A DNA stretch of 7,438 nucleotides from Paracoccaceae bacterium (GCA_003545125.1 DQCI01000265.1:29241-36678); one strand, 5' to 3'; positions 1-6,026 are shown, counted from the first letter of the stretch. Notes: generated by a model from the sequence alone, not told the origin. Program-made: numbers and translations.

Positions 1-21
1 TCACCAACGAAGGCCGCAAAC

Positions 22-1146
22 ATGCGCGCGGAAACCCAGAAGACCGTCGAGGCCATAGACTCCTCGCTGAAGCTCCTCGAAACCCGGATCGGCATGGAGT
101 CAGCTGACCACCGGCTGGAAGAGCTGAACGCGATGACCGAGGATCCGGAGCTCTGGAACGATCCCGAGCGGGCCCAGAAGCTGATGCGCGACCGCCAGTC
201 GCTGGCCGATGCGATCGACGGTTACCGCGGCATGACCCAGGACCTCTCCGACAATGTCGAGTTGATCGAGATGGGCGAGGCGGAGGATGACGCGGAGGTG
301 GTCTCGGAAGCCGAGGCCGCGCTCGTCGCGCTGAAGGAAAAGGCTGCGGCCAAGGAGCTCGAGGCGCTGCTCGACGGCGAGGCCGATGGCAACGACACCT
401 TTCTCGAGGTGCATTCCGGGGCAGGGGGCACGGAAAGTTGCGACTGGGCCTCGATGCTGGCGCGGATGTATGTCCGCTGGGCCGAGGCGCATGGCTACAA
501 GGTCGAGTTGCAGGCGGAAACCCAGGGCGAAGAGGCGGGCATCAAGTCCGCCACCTTCAAGGTCTCGGGTCACAACGCATACGGCTGGCTCAAGTCCGAG
601 AGCGGCGTCCATCGCCTCGTGCGGATTTCGCCCTACGATTCGGCAGCGCGCCGACACACCTCGTTTTCCTCGGTCTGGGTTTACCCGGTGGTCGATGACA
701 ATATCGAGATCGAGGTCAACCCCTCCGACATCCGGATCGACACCTACCGCTCCTCGGGCGCGGGCGGCCAGCACGTCAACACCACCGACTCGGCCGTGCG
801 GATCACCCACATCCCCACCGGCATCGTGGTGACCAGCTCGGAGAAGTCGCAGCACCAGAACCGCGACATCGCCATGAAGGCGCTGAAATCGCGGCTCTAC
901 CAGATGGAGCTCGACCGCCGCAACGAGGCGATCACCGAAGCCCACGCGGCCAAGGGCGAAGCCGGCTGGGGCAACCAGATCCGCTCCTACGTGCTCCAGC
1001 CCTACCAGATGGTGAAAGACCTGCGCACCGGCTTCGAGACCTCCGACACCCAAGGCGTGCTCGACGGCGACCTCGACGGGTTGATGGCGGCGACGCTGGC
1101 CGCGGGGATGTCGGGCAAGGGCCGCGACGACGGCGGCGAGGCATAA
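22..1146 (+). CDS. prfB: Peptide chain release factor 2 (RF2)
   Basis: Class I release factor that reads UGA and UAA stop codons in the ribosomal A site and triggers peptidyl-tRNA hydrolysis in the cytoplasm. The 374-aa product is close to the usual RF2 length (about 365). The catalytic GGQ loop is at residues 248-250 in the context SGAGGQHVN. The codon-recognition tripeptide at 203-205 reads SPY instead of the textbook SPF. The helical N-terminal domain (about 1-110) is followed by the [15 protein letters not shown] segment, and all core domains are present. The ATG at 22 is preceded by GAAGG (9-13) with an 8-nt gap. The frame stays open to the window edge, so a longer form cannot be excluded, but the N-terminus MRAETQ fits what I recall of Rhodobacterales RF2. 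There is no internal in-frame stop, so the programmed +1 frameshift known from E. coli prfB is absent. Identity is very secure. Confidence 0.97.
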   Translation: MRAETQKTVEAIDSSLKLLETRIGMESADHRLEELNAMTEDPELWNDPERAQKLMRDRQSLADAIDGYRGMTQDLSDNVELIEMGEAEDDAEVVSEAEAALVALKEKAAAKELEALLDGEADGNDTFLEVHSGAGGTESCDWASMLARMYVRWAEAHGYKVELQAETQGEEAGIKSATFKVSGHNAYGWLKSESGVHRLVRISPYDSAARRHTSFSSVWVYPVVDDNIEIEVNPSDIRIDTYRSSGAGGQHVNTTDSAVRITHIPTGIVVTSSEKSQHQNRDIAMKALKSRLYQMELDRRNEAITEAHAAKGEAGWGNQIRSYVLQPYQMVKDLRTGFETSDTQGVLDGDLDGLMAATLAAGMSGKGRDDGGEA

Positions 1147-1151
1147 GGCGG

Positions 1152-1165
1152 GGGCTTCAAAGCCC
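1152..1165 (+). terminator. Weak hairpin after prfB, possible terminator
   Basis: GGGCT and AGCCC flank a TCAA loop six bases after the prfB stop codon. The stem is only 5-6 bp and is followed by GAAAACC, not a T-run, so it is not a canonical intrinsic terminator. The position is suggestive but the structure is weak. Confidence 0.2.
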
Positions 1166-1286
1166 GAAAACCTCAGGCCGGTGCGCCAGAATTGGCCCTT
1201 CGACGTTTGCGCGGCGTGACCGGGCCGCCTGATGAATTTGCGCTGCCCCTTCTTGCCTGAAATGCTTGCACCATTCGAATCGTTCT

Positions 1287-1296
1287 GGGGGGGGGG
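1287..1296 (+). repeat. G10 homopolymer in the ribosome-binding region
   Basis: Ten consecutive G, followed by ACGAA and the ATG at 1302. The tract occupies the Shine-Dalgarno position of the secreted-protein gene. Runs of this length are prone to slippage during replication and are also a common place for sequencing errors. Confidence 0.85.
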
Positions 1297-1301
1297 ACGA
1301 A

Positions 1302-2216
1302 ATGCAATCTCGATTCATATTGGCGGTGCTGTTCATTTCTTTTTGCTCCTTCGCGAGCTCTGCGAGCGCGTGGGTCGACCGCGTGGTCGAGAAGACTGAG
1401 GACGCGGTGAATTCGCACTGCGTCAATCCGGATTTTCGAAACGACACCGTGCACATCCTGAATGTGCCCTCCGATCAGTCGGTCATGTCGACGACGGACG
1501 CGAGGACAGCCGTGCTCGATCTGACCGAGGCGCTCACCACAAACGGCCGGTTTCGGGTCACGCGCGGCGGGGCACTGCCCTACGAGGCAAACATTCAGCC
1601 GGCGACCGTGGAGGCCAGCCGGCGGCTCGCGGCGACGCTCGATGGGTTGTCGCAGGCGGCTGTTACCATTTTCTTTTTTCCCTATGACCGCAGGCAAGAC
1701 CTGGTGCGGGTCGAGGTCACGCTACTCGTTCGAAGCATGGAGAACGGCGTCAGAAGCCTGACATGCACGCCGTCATTTCGTGTGGATATTCCCGTTTCCG
1801 GCCCGGGCACAGTCTCGCCGGTCATCGCGCCTGATGTACCGATTCATCCTCACGCCGATGTCATTTCCTTCGTAAAGGCGTTTCATAACATGGCAAACAG
1901 GCCCGGAGCCTGCATCGACTTGGGGCGGTTCTACGCGCCGAGTGTGCTGATCGATGGGCGGACACGTACGCGATCCGAGCAGGTGCGCTTGCGGTGCGAG
2001 ATAGAGAATCGGAATCCGGAGATTTTGCTCCACGAGGACACCGTTCAGGTGACGGGTCTTGGCAGCGGTCGGTACCGTGTCAGCTACTCGAACACCTCAA
2101 AGCTCGATGACCAGGGGAGACGGGTCACGACCGACTGGTTCGTCGATGCGCTCGTCGAAGTGCAGAACGGACGTCTGCAGTACACGCGGATCGACCTCAC
2201 GTCGCGGCGCAGATAG
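1302..2216 (+). CDS. Secreted protein of unknown function, C-terminal NTF2-like domain (inferred)
   Basis: I do not recognise this 304-aa protein as a named family. Residues 1-23 form a clear Sec signal peptide: R4, a hydrophobic core at 5-18, and an A-S-A cleavage site before W24. The mature protein is therefore probably periplasmic or exported. Residues 48-165 alternate strands and helices (HILNV, RFRVTRG, AAVTIFFFPY, VRVEVTLLV) in a way that recalls FlgO/CsgG-like domains. Residues 186-304 (helix at DVISFVKAFHNMAN, FYAPSVLIDG, then YRVSYS, DWFVDALVEVQNGRLQYTRIDL) resemble an NTF2/SnoaL-like fold. Both fold calls are inference from pattern. Mature cysteines at 40, 155, 204 and 232 could form disulfides. 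I chose ATG 1302 over the in-frame TTG at 1266 because it places the signal peptide at the N-terminus and has a purine-rich tract just upstream. A run of ten G (1287-1296) lies 5 nt before the start. A weak -35/-10 pair (TTGCCT at 1253, TCGAAT at 1275) is possible. Codon use is visibly more AT-rich than in prfB, hinting at later acquisition. Confidence 0.75.
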   Translation: MQSRFILAVLFISFCSFASSASAWVDRVVEKTEDAVNSHCVNPDFRNDTVHILNVPSDQSVMSTTDARTAVLDLTEALTTNGRFRVTRGGALPYEANIQPATVEASRRLAATLDGLSQAAVTIFFFPYDRRQDLVRVEVTLLVRSMENGVRSLTCTPSFRVDIPVSGPGTVSPVIAPDVPIHPHADVISFVKAFHNMANRPGACIDLGRFYAPSVLIDGRTRTRSEQVRLRCEIENRNPEILLHEDTVQVTGLGSGRYRVSYSNTSKLDDQGRRVTTDWFVDALVEVQNGRLQYTRIDLTSRRR

Positions 2217-2388
2217 GGGCATCGTGCCCGACCGATGCCACTGTCGAGCGTCGCATTGCATCCGGAGCAAACTGCCATTGCCTGAGACGCGGGCCCGCGC
2301 CAGACGTCGCCTCCCGCTTGACCGATGCGGCGTTCTGACGCAACCTCCCGGCCAGGAATGAGCGAATAACAACGGACCGGGAGGAAAC
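2217..2388. other. Intergenic leader before the DUF2189 gene
   Basis: This 172-bp gap has no gene. A perfect 5-bp hairpin (GGGCA-TCG-TGCCC, 2217-2229) follows the upstream stop codon directly but lacks a T-run. A 12-bp palindrome CGCGGGCCCGCG lies at 2288-2299. The leader ends in a strong Shine-Dalgarno sequence, GGGAGG at 2379-2384, four bases before the ATG at 2389. No confident promoter was seen. Confidence 0.5.
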
Positions 2389-3195
2389 ATGACGGACGCG
2401 ACCATGGTGGAGGCTTCGCCGCCTCCACAAATCGGATCGGTCAGTTACAGCGACCTCGGCGAGGTGCTCAAGGCGGGCTGGCACGATTTCCGCCGCGCCC
2501 CGGCTTTCGGGCTGTTCTTCGCCAGTTTCTTCGTGATCGGCGGCTGGCTGATCTTCCTCCAGCTCGACTATGTCGAACGCAGCTTCTGGATCATCCCCAC
2601 CGCCTTCGGCTTTCCGTTGCTGGCACCTTTCCTCGCGGTCGGCCTTTACTGTGTGAGCCGGCGGCTGGAGCTCAGCGCGCCGCTGGACTGGCGCGAGATC
2701 CTCGGGCTGGTGTTTCGCGAGAAAGACCGGCAGATGCCCTCGATGGCGGTGGTCATCATCATGATCTTTTTGTTCTGGATTTTCATCGCCCACATGATCT
2801 TTGCCTTGTTCCTCGGGCTCGCGCCGATGACCAACATCCTGACCGAGTGGCAGACGACCATCTTTTCGGCCGATGGGATCAAGATGCTGGCGGTGGGCAG
2901 CCTCGTCGGCGCGGCGCTCGGGCTGGTGCTCTACGCGCTGACGGTGATCTCGCTGCCGTTGCTGCTCGATCGCGAGATCGACTTCATCACCGCCATGATC
3001 ACCTCGTGGCAGCTGGTGGCCGCAAACCCCGGGCCGATGCTCACCTGGGCGCTGATGATCGCGGTGCTGGTGGTGCTGGCGCTGCTTCCGGGTTTTCTCG
3101 GGTTGTTCGTGGTGATGCCGGTGTTGGGGCATGCCTCATGGCATCTGTACCGGCGCGCCGTCGGGTTCGACGACCAACCCGCCGTTTCAAGGTGA
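2389..3195 (+). CDS. DUF2189-type integral membrane protein
   Basis: A 268-aa inner-membrane protein of unknown function, matching my recollection of the DUF2189 family. Members are sometimes mislabelled as cytochrome c oxidase subunit I; no haem-copper signature is visible here. After a cytoplasmic-looking N-terminus (1-37) there are about five or six hydrophobic spans, near residues 38-58, 66-90, 118-143, 165-192 and 216-247; the last may hold two passes. The C-terminal block PVLGHASWHLYRRAVGF (about 244-260) is the family-like signature. The start is well fixed by GGGAGG four bases before the ATG. A second ATG at codon 6 lacks comparable spacing. The gene sits 172 bp after the secreted unknown and converges with the broken VOC gene, with only 18 bp between their stop codons. 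No role can be assigned from the sequence. Confidence 0.88.
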   Translation: MTDATMVEASPPPQIGSVSYSDLGEVLKAGWHDFRRAPAFGLFFASFFVIGGWLIFLQLDYVERSFWIIPTAFGFPLLAPFLAVGLYCVSRRLELSAPLDWREILGLVFREKDRQMPSMAVVIIMIFLFWIFIAHMIFALFLGLAPMTNILTEWQTTIFSADGIKMLAVGSLVGAALGLVLYALTVISLPLLLDREIDFITAMITSWQLVAANPGPMLTWALMIAVLVVLALLPGFLGLFVVMPVLGHASWHLYRRAVGFDDQPAVSR

Positions 3196-3213
3196 GCGGG
3201 TAGCCTGTTGTTC

Positions 3214-3621
3214 TTACGTGGTTGTGGCGCGGGGCGCGGCGCCTCGACGTTCGCGCTCAAGGCTCCATTCGGGGGGCGCACAACAGCTTCGTCGCAGCCG
3301 TCGCCGGTCCAGCGCGGGGCGCGGACGTGCAATCCGTCCGTGCCGAACCGTTTTGGCGATCCGGTCGACCTCGGCGACTGATCCGACCGAGACCGCGACA
3401 TGCGCCCGGCCGCGGGCCTCACCAGAGAGCGCCCCGACCCAAGGCCCTTCCATCAATTCGATCTGGAGGTCGCGGCCGGGGAGGGGCGCGAAACGCGCGG
3501 CAGTTCCGGGCCGGTTGCGGCTCTCGGTGCGTTGGCCGATCCGAGCTTCGAAACAGTCGCGCCACAACCGGGCGGCCTCTTCCGGGTCGATGGTCGAGAG
3601 GGCGATGTGTGCCAGCTTCAT
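3214..3621 (-). pseudogene. VOC/glyoxalase-like protein, frameshifted
   Basis: The first 90 residues from the ATG at 3621 read as a vicinal-oxygen-chelate (glyoxalase/dioxygenase-type) protein: MKLAHIAL with H5, LWRDCFEARIG, ESRNRPGTAARF, IELMEGPW with E55, and AHVAVSVG with H74, which are plausible metal ligands. After VDRIAK (K90) the frame turns into arginine-rich nonsense and stops at 3214. Skipping one base in the A4 run on the - strand (+ 3351-3354) restores family-like sequence: RFGTDGLHVRAPRWTGDG, then CDEAVVRPPNGAL. A one-base insertion, A3 to A4, is therefore the simplest explanation. The start is supported by GAGGA four bases upstream, better than an in-frame ATG at 3645. The restored frame has no stop near the expected end and runs on opposite the DUF2189 gene, suggesting further decay. 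A sequencing error in the A-run remains possible. The substrate cannot be inferred. Confidence 0.75.
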
Positions 3622-3669
3622 CGCGTCCTCGCAGCGGCCCGGCATCCGGGCAACATGGTGGCCGCAATG

Positions 3670-3704
3670 AAAAACGGCCCTTCCAGAGGCATCGGGAAGG
3701 GCCG
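3670..3704 (-). terminator. Rho-independent terminator of the M23-bactofilin unit
   Basis: A perfect 10-bp inverted repeat, CGGCCCTTCC (3675-3684) and GGAAGGGCCG (3695-3704), has a 10-nt loop. Read on the - strand, the stem is followed directly by TTTTT (complement of 3670-3674). It lies 41 bp past the bactofilin stop codon and before the VOC start at 3621, so the VOC gene is probably outside the bactofilin transcript. This is the best intrinsic terminator in the window. Confidence 0.9.
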
Positions 3705-3744
3705 CGAATTGGGTTTGCGTTCGGTGGACGGTGCCCTGTCCGGG

Positions 3745-4233
3745 TCAGGCTTCGCCCTTGATGCCGACTTTTTTGCCCGAGGTGTTCAGCGGGTCTTCCT
3801 GGCGCTGAACCGAGCCCTCGAAATGCGCGCCGCTCTCGATCGCGATGGTCTTGTGGACGATGTCGCCCTCGACCCGCGCGGTGGCGGTGAGACGTACTTT
3901 GAGGCCACGGAGCCGGCCGATGATACGACCGTTGACGACAACGTCGTCGGCCACCACCTCGCCCTTGACGGTTGCGGTTTCGCCGACCGTCAGCATGTGG
4001 GCGCGGATGTCGCCCTCGACGGTGCCTTCGATAACGATGTCGCCGGTAGATTTCATATTGCCCTTGACGACGAGATCCGACGACAAAGTCGAGGCCGGGG
4101 CTTTCGTCTTGGGCGCCGGCGGTGCGGAGGGCATCGTGCCGGTCGGTTTCGGGGCTTCGGAAGTTGTCGGCTTCACGTCGGGCTCTCCTGCCTGCTTCGG
4201 TCCGGGTTCGTTGATCCTGCTTTTAGAAAACAT
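3745..4233 (-). CDS. Bactofilin (polymer-forming cytoskeletal protein)
   Basis: A 162-aa bactofilin, a nucleotide-independent cytoskeletal protein that self-assembles into filaments at the cytoplasmic membrane and scaffolds cell-wall enzymes. The N-terminus MFSKSR resembles the short membrane-targeting peptide of Caulobacter-type bactofilins (MFSK). A Pro/Ala/Lys-rich flexible linker covers about 7-47. The beta-helix core spans about 48-145 and has the spaced turns typical of the family: GDIVIEGTVEGDIRA, TVKGEVVADDVVVNGRIIG and VEGDIVHKTIAIESGAHFEG. A short basic tail follows. The start ATG at 4233 overlaps the end of the M23 peptidase gene by 11 nt, so translation of the two is probably coupled. 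A strong terminator lies 41 bp downstream. In Hyphomonas neptunium a bactofilin (BacA) works with an M23 peptidase (LmdC); an equivalent partnership here is inference. Length and order are complete. Confidence 0.95.
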   Translation of the reverse strand: MFSKSRINEPGPKQAGEPDVKPTTSEAPKPTGTMPSAPPAPKTKAPASTLSSDLVVKGNMKSTGDIVIEGTVEGDIRAHMLTVGETATVKGEVVADDVVVNGRIIGRLRGLKVRLTATARVEGDIVHKTIAIESGAHFEGSVQRQEDPLNTSGKKVGIKGEA

Positions 4234-5539
4234 TTCTCGCTGCCTTGATGTATATCATCGGGTCGATCGGGTTGCCGCCCACGCGGATTTCATAGTGCAG
4301 ATGCGGACCGGTCGACCTGCCGGAATTTCCCATATCACCGATCCGCTCGCCGCGCGAGACTCTTTGTCCTTTACTGACCTTGATGGCCGAAAGATGACCA
4401 TAGCGTGTTTCGACGCCGAATTCATGCTTGATCTTGATGAGACGCCCGTAGCCCGACACCCAGCCGGCCTCGACCACCACCCCGTCGGCAGAGGCGTAGA
4501 TCGGAGAGCCAACCGGCCCGGCCATGTCGGTTCCGGCGTGGAGCCGGCCCCAGCGCATGCCGAACCCGGAGGTGTAGCGAAAGGAGCTCTTCACCGGCAT
4601 GCCGAAGGGCAGCTTCTCGGCGGCGATCCGGTAAAGGTTCATCCGGTCCAGCGCGTCGAGGATCTCGTTGGCGCGCGCGGTATCGGCATCGATCTCGCTG
4701 TCCTTGGTCGAGATCACCAGCGGCATCAGCGGGCCACCCTGGCCCGAATAGCCGCGCTTGACGGTGTCGAGGATCTCGTTCGTCGACATGCCGGAGGCTT
4801 CGAACATCTTGTCGAGCGGCTCCAGCGACACGGTCACCGCGTCCTCGAGCTGACGGAAGATCTGGTCGTTGCGCTCGTCGCGCAGGCGTTGTTCGAAGAT
4901 CAGGTTTTCGGCGAATTCCTCGGCCTCGGCGGCCTCTGCCGCCTGCGCGTCGCGCTCGGCCGCGGTGGTCTCCAACGCGTTGGTCAGGAACGCCACGGAG
5001 GCGTCGGCGCCGGTCGGGACATCGTCTCCGGGCAGGGGCGCGCCGGTCTCGCGCGCCTCGGCCAGAACCGTGTCGAGCATGGCGCGGGCTTCGTCGCGGG
5101 CGACAACGGCGGTGCCGAGCTTTTTCTGGATCGCGGTCAGCCCGGTCTCGAACTCCACGCGGGCCTGCTCCGACGCCAAGAGCTCCGACTGCATCGCCGA
5201 GATCCGGTCCATCGCCTGGGCGAAACGGGACTGCGCGGCGAGCGCCTCGCGGGCGCTGCTGTCGCGTTCGGCGGCGAGCTTCTGCAAGCGGTCCTCGTAG
5301 AACACCTGGTCACGCATCGCCTGGTCGCGGATGCTGCCCGAACCGATCGAATCCATCATCAGAACCGCGGTGGCGATGATGGCCCAAGCCACGAACGCTG
5401 CGCTCACGAACCAGCCGGTGACCTGGGTCAGGGGCGTCACGATCACGAACCGCGTACCCTCGTCCGAGCGCAGGAAGACCCGCTGCTCAGGGAAGTTGCG
5501 TTCAAGACTGTGATTCAGTCTGTGAATTAGTCTGTTCAT
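4223..5539 (-). CDS. Membrane-anchored M23 (LytM-type) peptidoglycan endopeptidase
   Basis: Predicted zinc metallopeptidase that cuts peptide cross-links of the cell wall from the periplasmic side. From ATG 5539 the protein is 438 aa. A basic cytoplasmic segment (1-39) is followed by one transmembrane helix (about 40-62), a long coiled-coil region rich in Ala, Glu and Arg (about 68-230), a linker, and a C-terminal M23 domain (about 315-430). The ligand motif HAGTD gives H334 and D338; YGHL gives H382; HLHYE gives H413 and H415. All expected active-site residues are present, so it is probably active and not a degenerate activator. The start is ambiguous: ATG 5602 (plus 21 residues) has a good GGAG five bases upstream. 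The codons after 5539 are AT-rich, as at real starts, and the family-like sequence begins there. The 3' end overlaps the bactofilin start by 11 nt, forming a two-gene unit. Confidence 0.93.
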   Translation of the reverse strand: MNRLIHRLNHSLERNFPEQRVFLRSDEGTRFVIVTPLTQVTGWFVSAAFVAWAIIATAVLMMDSIGSGSIRDQAMRDQVFYEDRLQKLAAERDSSAREALAAQSRFAQAMDRISAMQSELLASEQARVEFETGLTAIQKKLGTAVVARDEARAMLDTVLAEARETGAPLPGDDVPTGADASVAFLTNALETTAAERDAQAAEAAEAEEFAENLIFEQRLRDERNDQIFRQLEDAVTVSLEPLDKMFEASGMSTNEILDTVKRGYSGQGGPLMPLVISTKDSEIDADTARANEILDALDRMNLYRIAAEKLPFGMPVKSSFRYTSGFGMRWGRLHAGTDMAGPVGSPIYASADGVVVEAGWVSGYGRLIKIKHEFGVETRYGHLSAIKVSKGQRVSRGERIGDMGNSGRSTGPHLHYEIRVGGNPIDPMIYIKAARNVF

Positions 5540-5548
5540 CACAGGTTC
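5534..5548. promoter_or_regulatory. GTTC-N7-GTTC, possible LexA (SOS) box
   Basis: GTTC at 5534-5537 and GTTC at 5545-5548 are separated by exactly 7 nt, the direct-repeat pattern known for alphaproteobacterial LexA operators. It covers the start codon of the M23 gene (5537-5539). A third GTTC follows at 5555-5558 with a 6-nt gap. About 0.2 such sites are expected by chance in both strands of this window, so the match alone is not proof. Confidence 0.3.
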
Positions 5549-5669
5549 ATACCTGTTCACCCCATCCCGTTTCGCGTGGGCCCCGTTCCCCTCGGCCCGC
5601 ATCGTGTCTCCGTGATTAACCCGGGGGGGGACGGGAGGCAAGTTGGGTCCGACCGAAGCCTGGCCGCGT

Positions 5670-6026
5670 TCAGGCAAGCGGCGACAAATCGCCGATTCTG
5701 GCTTCATTGTCGCGGGGTTGGCGACAATCGCGGGGGCTGTCAACGGCCGCATGGACAATCTGCGGCCTGGCCAGGTGAGTGGGCACTACGGCGCCGTCGT
5801 ACAGGTGGGAATGGCAGACACGGTCCGGCCTAAAACGCTCATGCTCGCGGTCGGAATCTCGGTCGGGATCTCGGTCGGGGTCCAGGTCGGTCTCCCGGGT
5901 CGGGCGACGACCTCGGCGGCCGGTGTTCCTCCGGTCGCGCGACCCGTCGCTCCGGTCCTTTGCCGCCGGGAAAGCGCGCGCCTGCGGGCTCTGGGCTGCC
6001 AGTCGCAGGAGGTCCGCCGCCGACAT
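5670..6026 (-). CDS. Doubtful small ORF in the DUF455-M23 gap
   Basis: 118 codons starting MSAADLLRLAAQSPQARAF, co-directional with its neighbours and 76 bp after the DUF455 stop. GGAG lies four bases before the ATG. The middle encodes an Asp/Arg/Pro-rich stretch (DPDRDPDRDSDR) generated by the 12-bp repeat. The first 50 codons have high third-position GC (about 84% by hand count), the later ones less. No family is recognised and an ORF of similar quality runs on the opposite strand, so this may be noise. Confidence 0.15.
   Translation of the reverse strand: MSAADLLRLAAQSPQARAFPAAKDRSDGSRDRRNTGRRGRRPTRETDLDPDRDPDRDSDREHERFRPDRVCHSHLYDGAVVPTHLARPQIVHAAVDSPRDCRQPRDNEARIGDLSPLA
5679..5694. repeat. 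Short inverted repeat CGGCGA-CAAA-TCGCCG
   Basis: A perfect 6-bp inverted repeat with a CAAA spacer, sharing the GCGACAA core with the pair at 5706-5728. It may be part of one regulatory cluster upstream of the M23 gene. Confidence 0.55.
5706..5728. repeat. Inverted repeat ATTGTCGC-N7-GCGACAAT
   Basis: A perfect 8-bp inverted repeat with a 7-nt spacer, about 167-190 bp upstream of the M23 start at 5539. It has the shape of an operator for a dimeric regulator; a hairpin in RNA is the alternative. No T-run follows on either strand, so it is not a normal terminator. Confidence 0.6.
5849..5896. repeat. 12-bp-period tandem repeat, four units
   Basis: Four consecutive 12-mers beginning GGTCGG: GGTCGGAATCTC, GGTCGGGATCTC, GGTCGGGGTCCA and GGTCGGTCTCCC. 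The first two differ by one base; the last two have diverged. A partial GGTCGGG follows one base out of register. As a multiple of three it keeps any reading frame open, giving VGIS-type repeats on + and DPDR-type repeats on -. Confidence 0.8.

Noticed and set aside
100..1053. - strand open frame of 317 codons opposite prfB
   Set aside because: prfB is unambiguous on the + strand. The opposite frame shows no recognisable domain.
2288..2299. 12-bp palindrome CGCGGGCCCGCG upstream of the DUF2189 gene
   Set aside because: Pure G/C palindromes of this size are expected by chance in DNA this GC-rich. There is no second copy nearby.
2197..3132. - strand open frame of 311 codons rich in His, Gln, Asp and Arg
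   Set aside because: Antisense shadow of the DUF2189 gene. Hydrophobic codons read backwards give this composition, and there is no ribosome-binding site or family resemblance.
3400..4248. + strand open frame of 282 codons
   Set aside because: Antisense to the VOC pseudogene, the terminator and bactofilin. It reads through the terminator hairpin and has no family features.
3845..5530. Long + strand open frame of 561 codons
   Set aside because: It lies entirely antisense to the M23 and bactofilin genes, which have clear families and intact motifs. The His/Arg/Gly/Asp-rich translation is typical of an antisense shadow in GC-rich DNA.
5603..5758. N-terminal extension of the M23 protein back to 5758
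   Set aside because: It would run through the C8 run and the operator-like repeats, and it lacks family-like sequence ahead of the membrane anchor.
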